A stretch of 64,000 nucleotides of DNA from Allolobophora icterica (GCA_963556255.1 OY744610.1:15883339-15947338); one strand, 5' to 3'. Positions 8,401 through 19,465 are shown, counted from the stretch's first letter. Translations and numbers: made by a program. Notes: generated by a model from the letters alone, not told the origin.

Positions 8401-11128
8401 ACATTGCATAAATCATGCAGCGTTCCACATTAAGTGTTCAACTGTTCATATCTCTGCAAATGTTGATTTCATTCAACTTACGTTCCAACGAGATCTCATC
8501 GCGCAAGACTGGAAGAAGGAAGTTGTAGATCTCCAGCTGATTTTGTTTCCCTGAATTTAAATTAAAAATCGTTAAATTAAACTAATAGAAGAAGAAGAGA
8601 AGAAGATAGCCCTGAGGGTATGAAATGTTAGCGACTTCATTTTAATAGCTTCGGCATACGAGAGCGGGCGGTCAGTCCTCTCCCTCGCCGTCTCATCTTT
8701 CAACCGACAGTGCAGTCAGTGTACTCATTATGGCCGAATTGGCTAGGGGTGCAGGTGGAGCAGAAAGCTCAAACCAAATTTCTGCCTTGGCGGGGATTTG
8801 AACTCCCGACCTATCGATTGACAGTCCAACACTGTTTAACCACTATAGGGCCTACTATTGAAGAGCTACTGATTATCACGGTTCTATGACGATCGCTCAT
8901 AGGACGATCGCTCATAGGGTCTTTCGCTCATAGGACAATCGCTCATAGGGCCTTTCGCTCATAGGACTATCGCTCATACGCTATATAATTAAATATAGGC
9001 GTAACAAGGTAAAGACGCGAGCAATTAACTTCCAATTAGCTAGCAATTTTAAAAGTTATTAACTAATCAACTGCTCCAATTGACTTCATATAACTTCACA
9101 AATATTTATGAAACTCATGCACATACAGGTAGGAACATTCATCCGTTTTGGACAAATACATTGATTATTAAATTGTCCAGATATAGGCCAATAGGAAAAA
9201 ATACAATAACAATATACTGTAAATACAATAACAGCGAACGGTAAAAATAAACGGCAATGCTGTATTGAATTTTGCACCTTTTTTGCAACAAATGATCCAT
9301 GAAACAAATCTTGGCTTCTGTGTTTTATTAACAATTTACTATATGCTATAATTCATCGCGGTGTATGAGCGATCCTCCTATGAGCGATAGTCCGTATACC
9401 GATTACCTCTGCTAACAATAGGGTTATAACGTTTTTAAAGTTTAAAGTAACATAGAAAAAGTTGCAACACTGCGGTTAAATACAAGGGTGATTTCTCGTC
9501 ATCAAAATATACGTCTGACTTGAAGGAAAATAAACGAAATTAAGGCCAGGTGCTGTTGACTGAATCATAGTAGGGTGTCTTGTTCGGAAAAAGTCTGGAA
9601 ACGACTGGTTTAGGCACCTGTCCTGTAATGCAGAGAGAATTGGTTTGAACCTCACTGACACAGTAACCTTGATCAAGTCTTTCACGACCAAGTTCTCAGC
9701 GTCATCAGTGATAGCCTAATGGTACTCGATAAATACTCGATAAATACAGAATAATAATAACGATTACAATAAAGTGTATTTTGTATGTACCAGTATGTAC
9801 GTATAGGTATGTAAGCTTGGATTATTAACACAGTACTCGGTCCTTTGTACCAGTGTGATTCTCGGTAACGAAAATGTTTGTTAACGAAAATAAAATAAAA
9901 TGATTTCTTTAACGATAAGTACAACTTTAACTAAAAAGTATCATTAACTATAACTATAACTATAACTATAACGAAACTAACACTTACGAAAATTTATCGT
10001 TATTTTCGTTACAAATAAAAATTAAAAGTGTAATATCGACAAACATGAGAACGTGCAAGCTAATAGCCTATGTTCGTTCCAGATTTTGGATTTGTGAATT
10101 AACCCAGTAGTAGAGGCGAATTTTATTAATTTTATTAAAATTATATCGATTGCGACCCAAGTTGACTAGAGCAAATTCGTAGTTATAGTAATCTTGTAGT
10201 CAAAATGTCTATAAAGATCTTGACCGGCTGATGAAGCTGAATGTAACCATATTTTGAAGCTCTAAGCAAATTGTGTAACGCGTCTTAATATGCACAGGTG
10301 CTGCGCTGTAAGCAATTGCGCTTAGCCTGAAATATACAGGCTTATTCATGTTTATTGACATGCTCACTGAAACACCGCAGCAAGTAACATTGAAACATTT
10401 CACAGTACAGTTATCAAGATCTTACGGAACACATGTCTCGGCAGCCTGTTAGGTGCTCGCTCATTTTACAGCTCCCCCATAGGACGTGGAAGACTTAGTC
10501 GACCCATTGGAAGCTTACGGGTATCGAACCGCGTCTTTCAAGATCTTACGTTCTTCGAGCAAGAGTGTTAGCATTCATCTATCCCTCCCCAGTTAGTTAG
10601 TACTTATTAGAGCTAAAAATTAATACTAACTAAAATAAATTCAGTAGCTATAACTATAACTTTAACCAAAAATAATACTATCTATAATTGTAATGTAACT
10701 AAAATGAAACCTCTAACTATAGGCCTAACTGTAACTAAACTAAATTCTCTAAGGACACTCACACTGCTTTATACTCATCAACTTATTTAAAATGGCGCGA
10801 CTAACGGAAAGCAAACAGTGAAATATATGCCAAGTCTCAAATTTGAAACGATGTCAACCACATACTTGTTTCTGGATCTGACCACCATAGTAGTTTGAAT
10901 TGGTTGTTGCACTTGGCGTTCTTTGGATGACTGAGAATGGCTTTCAACGTGAAGTAGAAGACATCTCTTTCGGCGTACAGCTGGTCCTTCGTCATACCAC
11001 AAAGGCCGAAGAAATACGTCTCGTACATCGTCAGCAGCGGAGTCGCCAACTCTCCAACAAAGTAGTACTCCTCCTGTGTCTGAGATTTCAGAATTGCAGC
11101 ACAACTCGTACAGTCGTAATCACAAGCT
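4871..11128 (-). CDS. Caspase-8-like initiator caspase (spliced, 5' end incomplete)
   Basis: Cysteine-aspartate protease of the apoptotic/innate-immune initiator type. Six minus-strand exons, in gene order, are 11128-10866, 8550-8482, 7546-7430, 7248-7117, 6266-5982 and 5439-4871. All internal junctions are phase 1, and the joined frame is open for about 477 codons to the stop at 4871. The p20 part carries the PRGLCLIVN strand, the THG catalytic-His motif (codon 6118-6120) and QAC with the catalytic Cys (codon 5989-5991). The p10 part carries the PDFLMSYSTLPG and SLYIQAL strands. A linker of about 100 residues rich in Ser and Asp separates them and could hold processing sites. The p20 resembles vertebrate caspase-8 more than the executioners. 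No start codon or death-effector/CARD prodomain was identified, so at least one 5' exon is probably missing. An executioner identity is possible but less likely. The caspase call is firm; the N-terminal exons are inferred from splice sites and phase. Confidence 0.9.
5982..6266 (-). CDS. Caspase catalytic exon (His and Cys)
   Basis: The 285 bp exon has acceptor CTTTCAG and is read AG|CTT. It begins ELLTELFENLHFEV and contains DAFVCCILTHG and FFIQACQS. The in-phase donor is a weak GTTGGT right after the active-site codons, so Gly is split across the junction and the mature motif reads QACQSGD. Caspase-8 has QAC-Q-G-D, so one Ser appears inserted between the Gln and the Gly. Reading through the donor instead gives a short extension and a stop, which supports splicing here. 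Confidence 0.9.
7117..7248 (-). CDS. Caspase exon: start of p20
   Basis: This 132 bp exon reads IYEELDKYPTDRRPRGLCLI and continues through VNIANFDKR and RKGAEKDA, the first beta strand and the R-x-G/x-x-D region of the caspase fold. The acceptor is GATGTTAG and the donor GCAG|GTAGAA. Both ends are phase 1, which matches the flanking exons exactly. Confidence 0.88.
7430..7546 (-). CDS. Caspase exon: interdomain linker
   Basis: A 117 bp exon of 38 whole codons, with an excellent acceptor (TTATTTCCAG) and donor (GC|GTAAGT). It encodes a polar Ser/Thr/Pro-rich stretch starting QFESNPSKIGTTDNSQ, suitable for the prodomain-p20 linker. It has no domain of its own; support comes from the splice sites and phase match. 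Confidence 0.75.
7735..7790 (+). repeat. 3' tail of a retroelement (GAGGCGCTTTATAAATG type)
   Basis: CGAGAGGCGCTTTATAAATG followed by (ATACA)n is the signature 3' end shared by several invertebrate SINE/LINE families. Related tails occur at 18716-18800 (minus), 40760-40795 and 54410-54480. Confidence 0.6.
8482..8550 (-). CDS. Putative caspase prodomain exon
   Basis: A 69 bp exon with acceptor AATTCAG and donor GAAC|GTAAGT, phase 1 at both ends. It encodes KQNQLEIYNFLLPVLRDEIS and two more residues, an amphipathic helical stretch. The domain is not recognisable from such a short piece. Confidence 0.6.
8605..8862 (-). mobile_element. tRNA-derived SINE (family A), minus strand, caspase intron
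   Basis: The minus strand has a tRNA-like head, with a degraded A box and GGAGTTCAAATCCCCGCC as B box. Its body is shared with the copies at 12721-13006 and 15113-15405, including a GATGAGACGGYGAGGG..CTCGGCATATGAGGG-like block and a GTTAGCRA segment. It is clearly more diverged than the two palindrome copies. Confidence 0.7.
8876..9400. mobile_element. Inverted-repeat-flanked segment with CGCTCATAGGA array
   Basis: The left end has five to six units of ATCGCTCATAGGRC/CTTTCGCTCATAGG (8885-8985). The right end (9360-9405) has the same motif inverted, CCTCCTATGAGCGATAGTCC. The ~370 bp interior is AT-rich and noncoding. This is consistent with a small non-autonomous DNA element inside a caspase intron. 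No target duplication was identified. Confidence 0.5.
9866..10015. repeat. AT-rich imperfect palindrome with (TAACTA)n
   Basis: TAACGAAAAT occurs twice on the left and ATTTTCGTTA on the right, around a core of (TAACTA)n at about 9940-9975. A related TAACTA-rich stretch lies at 10615-10740. Both are within the first recognised caspase intron and are probably a short inverted-repeat element. Confidence 0.55.
10436..10592 (-). mobile_element. tRNA-derived SINE (family B), minus strand
   Basis: The minus strand reads GGATAGATGAATGCTAACAC as a possible A-box region, then GCGGTTCGATACCCG, a perfect B-box match. About 100 bases of SINE body follow. A related B box, GGTTCGATACCCGC, occurs at 54900. 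The surroundings are intronic. Confidence 0.55.
10866..11128 (-). CDS. Putative caspase N-terminal exon, unrecognised domain
   Basis: A 263 bp exon with acceptor AATTCAG and donor ACAA|GTATGT. Its 87 codons begin ACDYDCTSCAAIL and continue with aromatic-rich sequence such as EEYYFVGELATPLL and RDVFYFTLKAIL. It ends in phase 1, which fits the 8550-8482 exon. The pattern is helical and protein-like, but I cannot match it to a DED, CARD or other death-fold domain. It could belong to a neighbouring gene. Confidence 0.5.
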
Positions 11129-11404
11129 CTGAATTTCTAAATTTCTAAATCTCTAAAGCGCTACTTAACAAAGTGTAGGACATTGGTTTATTCAAAAATG
11201 TCGCATCAAGTCATCTAAAGAACAGAATCCTGTTGATCAGAGAGCAGAAATAGAATGCATGTTTGGGTCCAGCGAAATGGAAAGGGGTAGATTAGAAAAG
11301 CAAGCTATTGCTGTGGGGTCATCGAAAAATATGACCTACTTTTGACTCCCATTTGCAGACATTCGCACCCCAACTGAGGCTACAGGCTACCCTCTGTTGA
11401 GTTT

Positions 11405-11560
11405 TCAGATTGTTCATCTTCTGTATTTGCGTCTCTGTATTATGGACTAATCTTCGGATATTGACCTGATATGGCATAGTTTTGTGCGCCATCGGTTGAT
11501 GCCTTGTGCATTAGACACCGGCGCAATAGAAATTATAAATTACAATTTGATTTATGGCGT
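11405..11560 (+). repeat. Dispersed repeat C (GTGCCTTGTGCATTA tail)
   Basis: It contains GGATATTGACCTGATATGGC, TGTGCGCCATCGGTTGATGC and CTTGTGCATTAGACACCGGC. It ends ATAGAAATTATAAATTACAA. Related copies are at 22410-22495 and 57385-57487, with weaker ones at 55095-55160 and 61290-61335. The constant 3' end followed by attaca/ttac repeats suggests a SINE or LINE tail. Confidence 0.65.
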
Positions 11561-11787
11561 CCAGCAAGAGGACACCAATTAGATCCAAGACTGGCTGCTG
11601 CTCTCAATGACGCTTGTGTCTAAGGCGTAGGCTTTACTGAAATAACTATATTTACCAAACTTTAGATGCAGACGTTGGGCTTAACCCATGTACCATCTCA
11701 CATCCACATTTGGTGACCCTCCCTTCACCCTCTGCGAAACTCCTTATAATGATTTTGTTAATCCACAGTAGTAAGTAATGGGCTTTT

Positions 11788-11992
11788 GACTGGACAGTCA
11801 CGAATTTCATGGGGCTGCTGACTGGACAGCCACGAATTTCATGGGGCTGCTGACTGGACAGCCACGAATTTCATGGGGCTGCTGACTGGACAGCCACGAA
11901 TTTCATGGGGCTGCTGACTGGACAGCCACGAATTTCATGGGGCTGCTGACTGGACAGCCACGAATTTCATGGGGCTGCAGACTGGACAGCCA
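11788..11992. repeat. 32 bp tandem repeat, seven units
   Basis: Units of GACTGGACAGCCACGAATTT plus CATGGGGCTGCT repeat every 32 bases; the five central ones are identical. Three inverted units are at 16090-16176, at the outer end of the other palindrome arm. Confidence 0.95.
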
Positions 11993-12131
11993 TGCAATAT
12001 AGAGGGCTGCTGACAGACCATTCCAAAAAGAATATGACTGTGAATTATGAATTATGATTATGAATTATGAACACACATCAAACCAAATACACACACACCA
12101 TTGCAAACACACACACCATTGCAAACACACA

Positions 12132-12345
<214 letters not shown>

Positions 12346-12720
12346 ATTAGAAAAAGACAAGTAGAACATGTTTGAATAAAGTTTATTATATTGAACACAT
12401 CTTCTTTATTTGTAAGTTTTACAAACATTAGAGCCTACATTTAAATTATTTTGAACTTTACCAATTTGTATAGCGCCCTAGCACAGCGAGGCTTATTTGA
12501 ATATGGTAATGGCTTAGCCTATTTGATAGATATTTTAAATATATTATGCTATAATCTAATGTATATTAAAAGTTGTACTCTTTCACGACGTATTTTTTAA
12601 ATATAATTAAATCTAAGTTAATTTTAAAATATATTTCTAACATGTATTACAAGCTATATTCACACAAACACGCTATTTTGACATCTTAATAATAATATGG
12701 AAGCTTTTTAAGCAAGAAGA

Positions 12721-13006
12721 GAGAGAGGACCCATGAGCTAACCACGAGGTAGCCATGGATATGAATTGTTAGCAAACTCAGTTTCTTAGACTCGGCATAT
12801 GAGGGAAAGGCGGCCAGCCCTAACCCTCACCGTCTCATCTTCCCACCGACAGAGTTCAGTCGGTGTGCTCATTATAGCTGAGCTTGCTATGGGATGCAGC
12901 AGGAGTAGAAATCGAATCAAATTTCTGTCCGGCCTGGGATTCGAACCCCCGACATCTCCATCGACAGCTTAGCGCGCTAACCACTACGCTATCGTGCACC
13001 CCCTCT
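12721..13006 (-). mobile_element. SINE family A in left palindrome arm
   Basis: Exact reverse complement of the SINE at 15113-15405. On the minus strand it has the A box TAGCGTAGTGGTTAGCGC and B box GGGTTCGAATCCC. Confidence 0.85.
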
Positions 13007-13260
13007 AGTTTTATCCAAATATAGGTTTAAATACATTTAATTACAAAACGCGAAGAAACAAAGATCGTTAGGTTCTACTGTTGGAAATGTATGCACAGGC
13101 TGTCATTTATTAGCATATAACTGAATTCTCTAAATTATTTGCTAAGAAATACAAAAACTGATAAGTAAAAGAGAAGGAAGAACTCTAAATTATTTGCGAA
13201 GAGATATAAAACTGTAAAGTGTGGAGAGCGAGCAGAATTGGAGAGAAGGTACATTTTAGT

Positions 13261-13576
13261 GGCTTAGCGCTGGGAAGCTGCGGCAGCAGCGGCAGGAACG
13301 CTGAGAAGCTGCGGGAAGATCTGAGAAACTGCGGGAGCTGCGGAGAGAACGCTGAGAAGCTGCGGGAAAATCTGAGAAGCTGCGGGAAGATCTGAGAAGC
13401 TGCGGGAAGCGCTGGGAAGCTGCGGGAAGCACTGGGAAGCTGCGGCAGCGGCGCCTGCGGCGGCAGCGGCGGCAGCGGCGGCAGCGGCGGCAGCGGCGGC
13501 GGCGGCGGCGGCGGCTGCGGCGGCGGCGGCAGCGGCGGCGGCGGTGGCAGCGGCAGCGGCGACGGTGGCGGCGGTA
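13261..13576. repeat. GC-rich GAAGCTGCGG / CGGCGG array, left arm
   Basis: Units of GAGAAGCTGCGGGAAGATCT and GGGAAGCTGCGGGAAGC grade into a (GGCAGC/GGC)n run next to the loop. GC content is far above the surroundings. Pro- and Leu-rich or Ala-rich open frames here come from the repeat. Confidence 0.9.
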
Positions 13577-14561
13577 GTATTCGCATGTTTAAAACTATGT
13601 TCAGAGACAAGAAGATTATCTTTCAGAGAGCCAGAAATGATCGCGCAGTGCTAAGAATATTGCTCGTTTTTCATTAGTTATAGCACAACTTTGAGGTTGA
13701 GTGAAAACTTTGTCTTTTACCTTTGAGTGTACATTTCTACAACTTTTGCCAAATGTTGGAGCCAGTTTCACATGAATTTGGAATGTTGACAAGTTTAATT
13801 GTTTAAAATGGACTTGTAAGATTGAAATCTTTGATAATGTCGTTTATGTGAAAACGCTGACTTTAACAAACTGAGCGTGTGTGGATGAGGCGTAGAGCAT
13901 AGATTTCCATATGTTGTGCGAGAAACTTTGGTGACTCGACATAGAAGTTGCATTATTGAAATAAATCAGCTTTTAACCTACAACTCGTGTCTTTGAGTAT
14001 TTAGGTATTTTGACTGCAATTGAAAAACTTCTGAGAATGAAAATACGCAAAGTTGCAAGTCTATGGAAGAGCTGTACGTTTCGCTCCTCTAACTAACTCT
14101 CCAAAAATGCAACAGATTACATGCTTTGCATGCGAAACCCCTCGTTTTCTATCCAATTGTATGTGTACAAATCACCTGTAGGAATAAACTTCATCTAGAA
14201 ATAATATGGCAACTCCAGATTTCTCTAAAATGTAGCATACATTCCAAAGGAAAACACTCTATTCCCACAAATTGTAACCGCATGTTTCATACTTTATCAG
14301 TTAGAACTCTCATATGCTTCTTCAAAATTTTCCCAAAGAGGTACAATTTCGCATACATTTTAGACAAAAAAAAAACTTTAAGTTTCCATAAATCGTATGT
14401 TCAGACTTCACACATGTCCTGATAGAAATATCATGCATAACAGTTTCGTCACCCAAAATGCTCTTAAATGCCTCACCTTACACATATATTTCATCGAAAA
14501 CCTGCCTTTCCCACAAATCTGTCGCTGCCGCAGCTTCGCTGCGCACCCAGCGCTGCAACCG
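13577..14561. other. Loop of the palindrome
   Basis: AT-rich single-copy-looking sequence between the two arms. The longest frames are under 100 codons and none has a recognisable domain. If the palindrome is a transposon, no transposase is encoded here, so it would be non-autonomous. Confidence 0.6.
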
Positions 14562-14862
14562 CCGCCACCGCTGCTGCCGCCGCTGCCGCCGCCGCCGCCG
14601 CCGCAGGCGCCGCTGCCGCCGCTGCCGCCGCTGCCGCCGCTGCCGCCGCTGCCGCCGCAGGCGCCGCTGCCGCAGCTTCCCAGTGCTTCCCGCAGCTTCC
14701 CAGCGCTTCCCGCAGCTTCTCAGATCTTCCCGCAGCTTCTCAGATCTTCCCGCAGCTTCTCAGCGTTCTCTCCGCAGCTCCCGCAGTTTCTCAGATCTTC
14801 CCGCAGCTTCTCAGCGTTCCTGCCGCTGCTGCCGCAGCTTCCCAGCGCTAAGCCACTAAAAT
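14562..14862. repeat. GC-rich array, right arm
   Basis: Inverted counterpart of 13261-13576, with a different length in its (GCC GCT)n part. The overlapping open frames in three phases on the plus strand read as Pro, Arg/Cys or Ala repeats, as expected for a triplet repeat. Confidence 0.9.
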
Positions 14863-15112
14863 GTACCTTCTCTCCAATTCTGCTCGCTCTCCACACTTTA
14901 CAGTTTTATATCTCTTCGCAAATAATTTAGAGTTCTTCCTTCTCTTTTACTTATCAGTTTTTGTATTTCTTAGCAAATAATTTAGAGAATTCAGTTATAT
15001 GCTAATAAATGACAGCCTGTGCATACATTTCCAACAGTAGAACCTAACGATCTTTGTTTCTTCGCGTTTTGTAATTAAATGTATTTAAACCTATATTTGG
15101 ATAAAACTAGAG

Positions 15113-15405
15113 GGGGTGCACGATAGCGTAGTGGTTAGCGCGCTAAGCTGTCGATGGAGATGTCGGGGGTTCGAATCCCAGGCCGGACAGAAATTTGATT
15201 CGATTTCTACTCCTGCTGCATCCCATAGCAAGCTCAGCTATAATGAGCACACCGACTGAACTCTGTCGGTGGGAAGATGAGACGGTGAGGGTTAGGGCTG
15301 GCCGCCTTTCCCTCATATGCCGAGTCTAAGAAACTGAGTTTGCTAACAATTCATATCCATGGCTACCTCGTGGTTAGCTCATGGGTCCTCTCTCTCTTCT
15401 TGCTT
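15113..15405 (+). mobile_element. tRNA-derived SINE (family A), plus strand
   Basis: The tRNA-like head has TAGCGTAGTGGTTAGCGCGC as A box and GGGTTCGAATCCC as B box, 35-40 bases apart, preceded by GGGTGCACGA. The body contains GGTGGGAAGATGAGACGGTG and GCATATGAGG-type motifs (inverted at 12800), ending in a pyrimidine-rich CTCTCTCTCT run. This is the best-preserved pol III promoter in the window and defines the family with copies at 8605, 12721, 54720 and 61690. Confidence 0.85.
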
Positions 15406-15771
15406 AAAAAGCTTCCATATTATTATTAAGATGTCAAAATAGCGTGTTTGTGTGAATATAGCTTGTAATACATGTTAGAAATATATTTTAAAATTAACTT
15501 AGATTTAATTATATTTAAAAAATACGTCGTGAAAGAGTACAACTTTTAATATACATTAGATTATAGCATAATATATTTAAAATATCTATCAAATAGGCTA
15601 AGCCATTACCATATTCAAATAAGCCTCGCTGTGCTAGGGCGCTATACAAATTGGTAAAGTTCAAAATAATTTAAATGTAGGCTCTAATGTTTGTAAAACT
15701 TACAAATAAAGAAGATGTGTTCAATATAATAAACTTTATTCAAACATGTTCTACTTGTCTTTTTCTAATTA

Positions 15772-15953
<182 letters not shown>

Positions 15954-16192
15954 AATGGTGTGTGTGTTTGCAATGGTGTGTGTGTTTGCAATGGTGTGTG
16001 TGTATTTGGTTTGATGTGTGTTCATAATTCATAATCATAATTCATAATTCACAGTCATATTCTTTTTGGAATGGTCTGTCAGCAGCCCTCTATATTGCAT
16101 GGCTGTCCAGTCTGCAGCCCCATGAAATTCGTGGCTGTCCAGTCAGCAGCCCCATGAAATTCGTGGCTGTCCAGTCGCATTACGTCGCGTTC

Positions 16193-16345
16193 GAGAACGT
16201 GAGTATGTACACACACGTTCTTTGCGAGACCTTACGTCTTTCCGAGTGCTTAAAATCGCGTTCTCGGTTTGGGAGCCCATTATAAGCAATTTGTAATTTT
16301 ATTAGATGAAATTTCTTTTTGAAAAAGATACTGGTGGATAGCTAA
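16193..16345 (+). repeat. Dispersed repeat D, copy 1
   Basis: It has GTTCGAGAACGTGAGTATGT, GTTCTCGGTTTGGGAGCCCA and GGTGGATAGCTAATATAAAG. Fuller copies are at 19715-20010 and 23260-23640, partial ones at 20575-20745, 22755-22900 and 26318-26380. The copy abuts the palindrome. Confidence 0.7.
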
Positions 16346-17427
16346 TATAAAGTTCTTCTAATTTTTTGAATTTTATAAAAATCCGATCGGTAGCTGATTT
16401 TAAATTAGCGATAATGTGAAGCTCTCGGACTGTCAGTGGGCGGAGCCAGTGACTGGCAACCTGAGAACTAAGAAACACGTTTCCATCGGAATCACACGGT
16501 CATGTATTTTGGCATGTAAAATTTGCACTCGGCTAGTTTTTGGGCTTGTTTTCGGAGGTCTGCGCGAGAGACGAAGGAATACTCCAACGACCGAAATAAA
16601 CATGGAGGTACGTTATTATAATATCGTTTATTTTTATGTAGTTTCTTTCGAGTTGTAATATGCTAATAGCGGGTCATGTGAACAGCGTGAAGCAAGCTAA
16701 CAAGAAATTTATTACCCAACCGTATAAAAAATAGTAAACCTAAATCGGAGGATGGTTTGGTATTGTTGGATGCAGTGCCGGCGCTAGGGCTCCGAACCCC
16801 TCGGATGGGGAGGGGCCTCAAGCTTGTAAGGGGCCTCCAAATTTAGATGATCATAATGCCTATTTGTGACTGTTTGTTTCTGAAACCCACTGGTTGTAAA
16901 AAGATATTCGGTTGTTCTAGTTTGCAGTGTATTTTTCATAGTTATTGGGGGCCTCAAGAAAGGCTTTGGCTTTACTGCACTGTATGTTTGTCATGTAATT
17001 TTGATTGAGTAAAGCAGAATGAAGCCAGAGATGCGGGTAGTACATGAAAATGATTTGCTGACTTTAAATCAAGTAGAGTGTACTGGATACATTCCTAGAT
17101 AAAAGCCCTTAAGCCCTTAACTTTACACCATTGGGCTATTGCCCATATCTTGGCTATGATTGCTTCTGAATAGACACAAGTCAATTCTCTGCTACATAAT
17201 TGAAATGAGAACTTTGTCAATTTGTAAGGTTTTCTGTACATAAACACATGCTTACTTAACTATCTCATTGTTTGAAGCATATGTAACGTGCACAAAACAG
17301 CAGTCTGTGTTCTATAATGGTAGCAGCTGTTGACTGCAAAGTATGAATGATGCATAAGAGATGTAGTGTCGTAGCAGTACTTTGGCATTACAATTCAATA
17401 AACAGCAGTGCTTTTGATGTTTATAAC
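16346..17427. other. Spacer with no supported gene
   Basis: It contains a possible short ATG leader at 16602 followed at once by a GGAG|GTACGT donor, but its frame does not join the exon at 17428 cleanly. A CAGTGCCGGCGCTAGGG motif at 16773 resembles a hAT terminus, without a confirmed partner. Confidence 0.4.
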
Positions 17428-17890
17428 AGGACAGCCACATGATGTGGACCTCGCAAAGTGCCAATCGAGAGGACAGCAAATGTTGATGGCATCATACACA
17501 GCAGGCTTGTCCTGGAAGATGAAAAAGTGGCAAAATGATTTGCACTTCAAACAGCAGGATCCTTTTTACCCAGAGTTTGAACAGATGTCTATGGAGCTTC
17601 TAGTCTTGGTTACTAACCCAATGCAGCAGTGTAGAGAGACACTGTCAGATAAGAAAATGCAAGACGAAAACAGTGCCTTAGGCCCAGCCGAGATATTCAA
17701 GGGAATCACTGCTTCATCACCTGTCTATTGTGAAATAAAGCAAATATTTCATCCGATGACTCCCACTATGGAAAAATCTGCTACAGCTGAATCTACAAAA
17801 GACATGGGAAAGGTGCTTGAAACTCCATTTATAATCAAAGAACTGGGAGGAAGGGTTGGTGCCAAACCTCTTGAAGGACGCTTTACTTTG
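17428..17890 (+). CDS. Candidate internal exon, function unknown
   Basis: Open for about 154 codons between a good acceptor (TTTATAACAG) and a good donor (CTTT|GTAAGT). The frame enters in phase 1 and encodes a mixed hydrophilic protein with no domain I recognise; it begins GQPHDVDLAKC and ends ELGGRVGAKPLEGRFT. Its 3' end together with the following intron is duplicated at 18053-18290, where the copy has lost the frame. It could be an exon of a host gene or part of a degraded mobile element; repeats surround it on both sides. Confidence 0.35.
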
Positions 17891-18292
17891 TAAGTACAAT
17901 TTTTAATATGTTATGCTTGTGTAAATTTTTTTATGATTGACACTGCAGACCTTGTAAACTGTATGGATACAGAGGCTTGAAGGGATTTGAACTTTACTTT
18001 CCAAAGGGTGACTTACACAATGTCATTTTTTCTTTCTGCATGTATAAGAAATGGAAATGGTGCTTGAAACTCCATTTATAATCAAAGAACTGAGAGGAAG
18101 TGTTGGTGCCAAACTCTTGAAGGATGCTTTACTTTGTACCCCATTGGGTATTTTTTATATTTTATGTATGTGTAAATTTTCTTATGATTGACACAGCAGA
18201 CCTTGTAAACTGTATGGGTACAGAAGTTTTAAGGGATTTGAAGTTTAATTTCCAAAGGATGGCTTACACATTTTTTCTTTCTGTCTTTACTA
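17805..18292. repeat. Tandem duplication, ~245 bp unit
   Basis: Bases 17812-18035 recur at about 18055-18290. Shared landmarks are CTTGAAACTCCATTTATAAT, ATGATTGACAC..GCAGACCTTG and TAAACTGTATGG..TACAGA. The second copy differs by small indels that break the exon frame. Confidence 0.85.
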
Positions 18293-18715
18293 TCTATCTG
18301 ACTGTTTTGCTATCTCTGTGTCCCTCTGTCACTTTTTTCTCTATCTCTCTGGACTACTATTTCTGATACCATTAGGTAATAAATGTAGGATCATTGGGGA
18401 TCTCAGAACTTGACACCAAGTAACATGGAAAGAGTAGGTTGAGGGTAACCTATGACTTGTTTTATCTGGTCTTGCCAGTGATTATGTGGCTGATCCAATA
18501 ATGTTGCACTTGAAAATACCTGTAATAAGTAGTATTAACATAAATAATAATGATTGATATAAATCTGGTAAACTAAGAGCGAATCTAATCGAATTTAATG
18601 GCTTCTATAATGCTCTGATCATAATTGCATAAACCATCAATCAATAGTCAGTTCAAGGGAACTCATAGTCAAAATCATAATCTATTATGGAACTATTCTT
18701 TAAATCTCATAAGGC

Positions 18716-18800
18716 AAATATGTATTGTATTGTATTGTATAGTATTGTATTTCAAAACTTATAAAGCGCCTCTACACAATGCCCACCAGTCAGAGGCTCT
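18716..18800 (-). repeat. Retroelement 3' tail, minus strand
   Basis: (GTATT)n followed by ACTTATAAAGCGCCTCT is the reverse of the GAGGCGCTTTATAAAT..(AATAC)n tail seen at 7735 and 54410. Confidence 0.55.
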
Positions 18801-19204
18801 CCCAGTGCAAATGTCCTTGGGAATAAAGGCAAGTTTAAAGACAATGAAAAGCTGTGGCAGAATCACCAGATGGTAGTGCAGCCTGGACCAAAAAGGAGGA
18901 AGCTGATTCTACAATGATATTTAATGACAATGAAGTAATGGACAGCATTATCTTATGCTTTTTATACAGTTTGGACTTCCTGGGTGGACTTCCTTCACTT
19001 CCTGGGTGAAGGAATCACACAACCAAATACTTCTGCACCGAGTACATTTCGTGGACTGACAGATAAGCCCATGATGCTGAGCACAAGTCTCAAGATATTT
19101 TAGAATTTCTGTCAAAAGGATATGTACCTTCAGAGATGGTTCACGAGGGTTTGAATAATGAGTCAAAAGGAAACTTACCTTCAGAGGCGGTTCAAAAGGC
19201 TTGA

Positions 19205-19465
19205 ATAATGAGTCACTGTATTATTACTGTTCTTGCTGCTATATTATTGATGTGCTGTTAGTATTATTACTGTTATTTCTGCTATATTATTGATATGCTG
19301 TTGGTATTATTACTGTTATTGTTGTATTATTGATGTGCTGTTAGTATTATTACTGTTATTGTTGTTGTATCATTGATGTGCTGTTAGTATTATTACTGTT
19401 ATTGCTTCTATATTATTGATGTGCTGTTAGTATTATTAGTGTTATTGTTGTTGCATTATTGATGC
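19205..19465. repeat. ~60 bp tandem repeat with TATTATTACTGTTATT
   Basis: Four to five units of TATTATTACTGTTATTG..TATTATTGATGTGCTGTTAG with small length variation. Confidence 0.85.

Noticed and set aside
9935..9985. Telomere-like (TAACTA)n
   Set aside because: Too short, inside a gene intron, and it differs from the common metazoan TTAGGG/CCCTAA repeat.
11788..11992. CRISPR-like array of regular repeats
   Set aside because: The 32 bp units are directly contiguous with no variable spacers, and the genome is eukaryotic.
14126..14930. Pro- and Ala/Arg-rich open frames near the palindrome loop
   Set aside because: They overlap in all three phases across a GC-rich triplet repeat and have no domain or codon bias.
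15113..15190. Possible functional tRNA gene (A and B boxes present)
   Set aside because: It cannot fold a full acceptor stem, is followed by a SINE body and has related copies elsewhere, so it is a SINE head.
16773..16982. Possible hAT MITE starting CAGTGCCGGCGCTAGGG and ending TTTACTGCACTG
   Set aside because: Only six terminal bases pair and the flanking 8-mers (GTTGGATG, TATGTTTG) differ.
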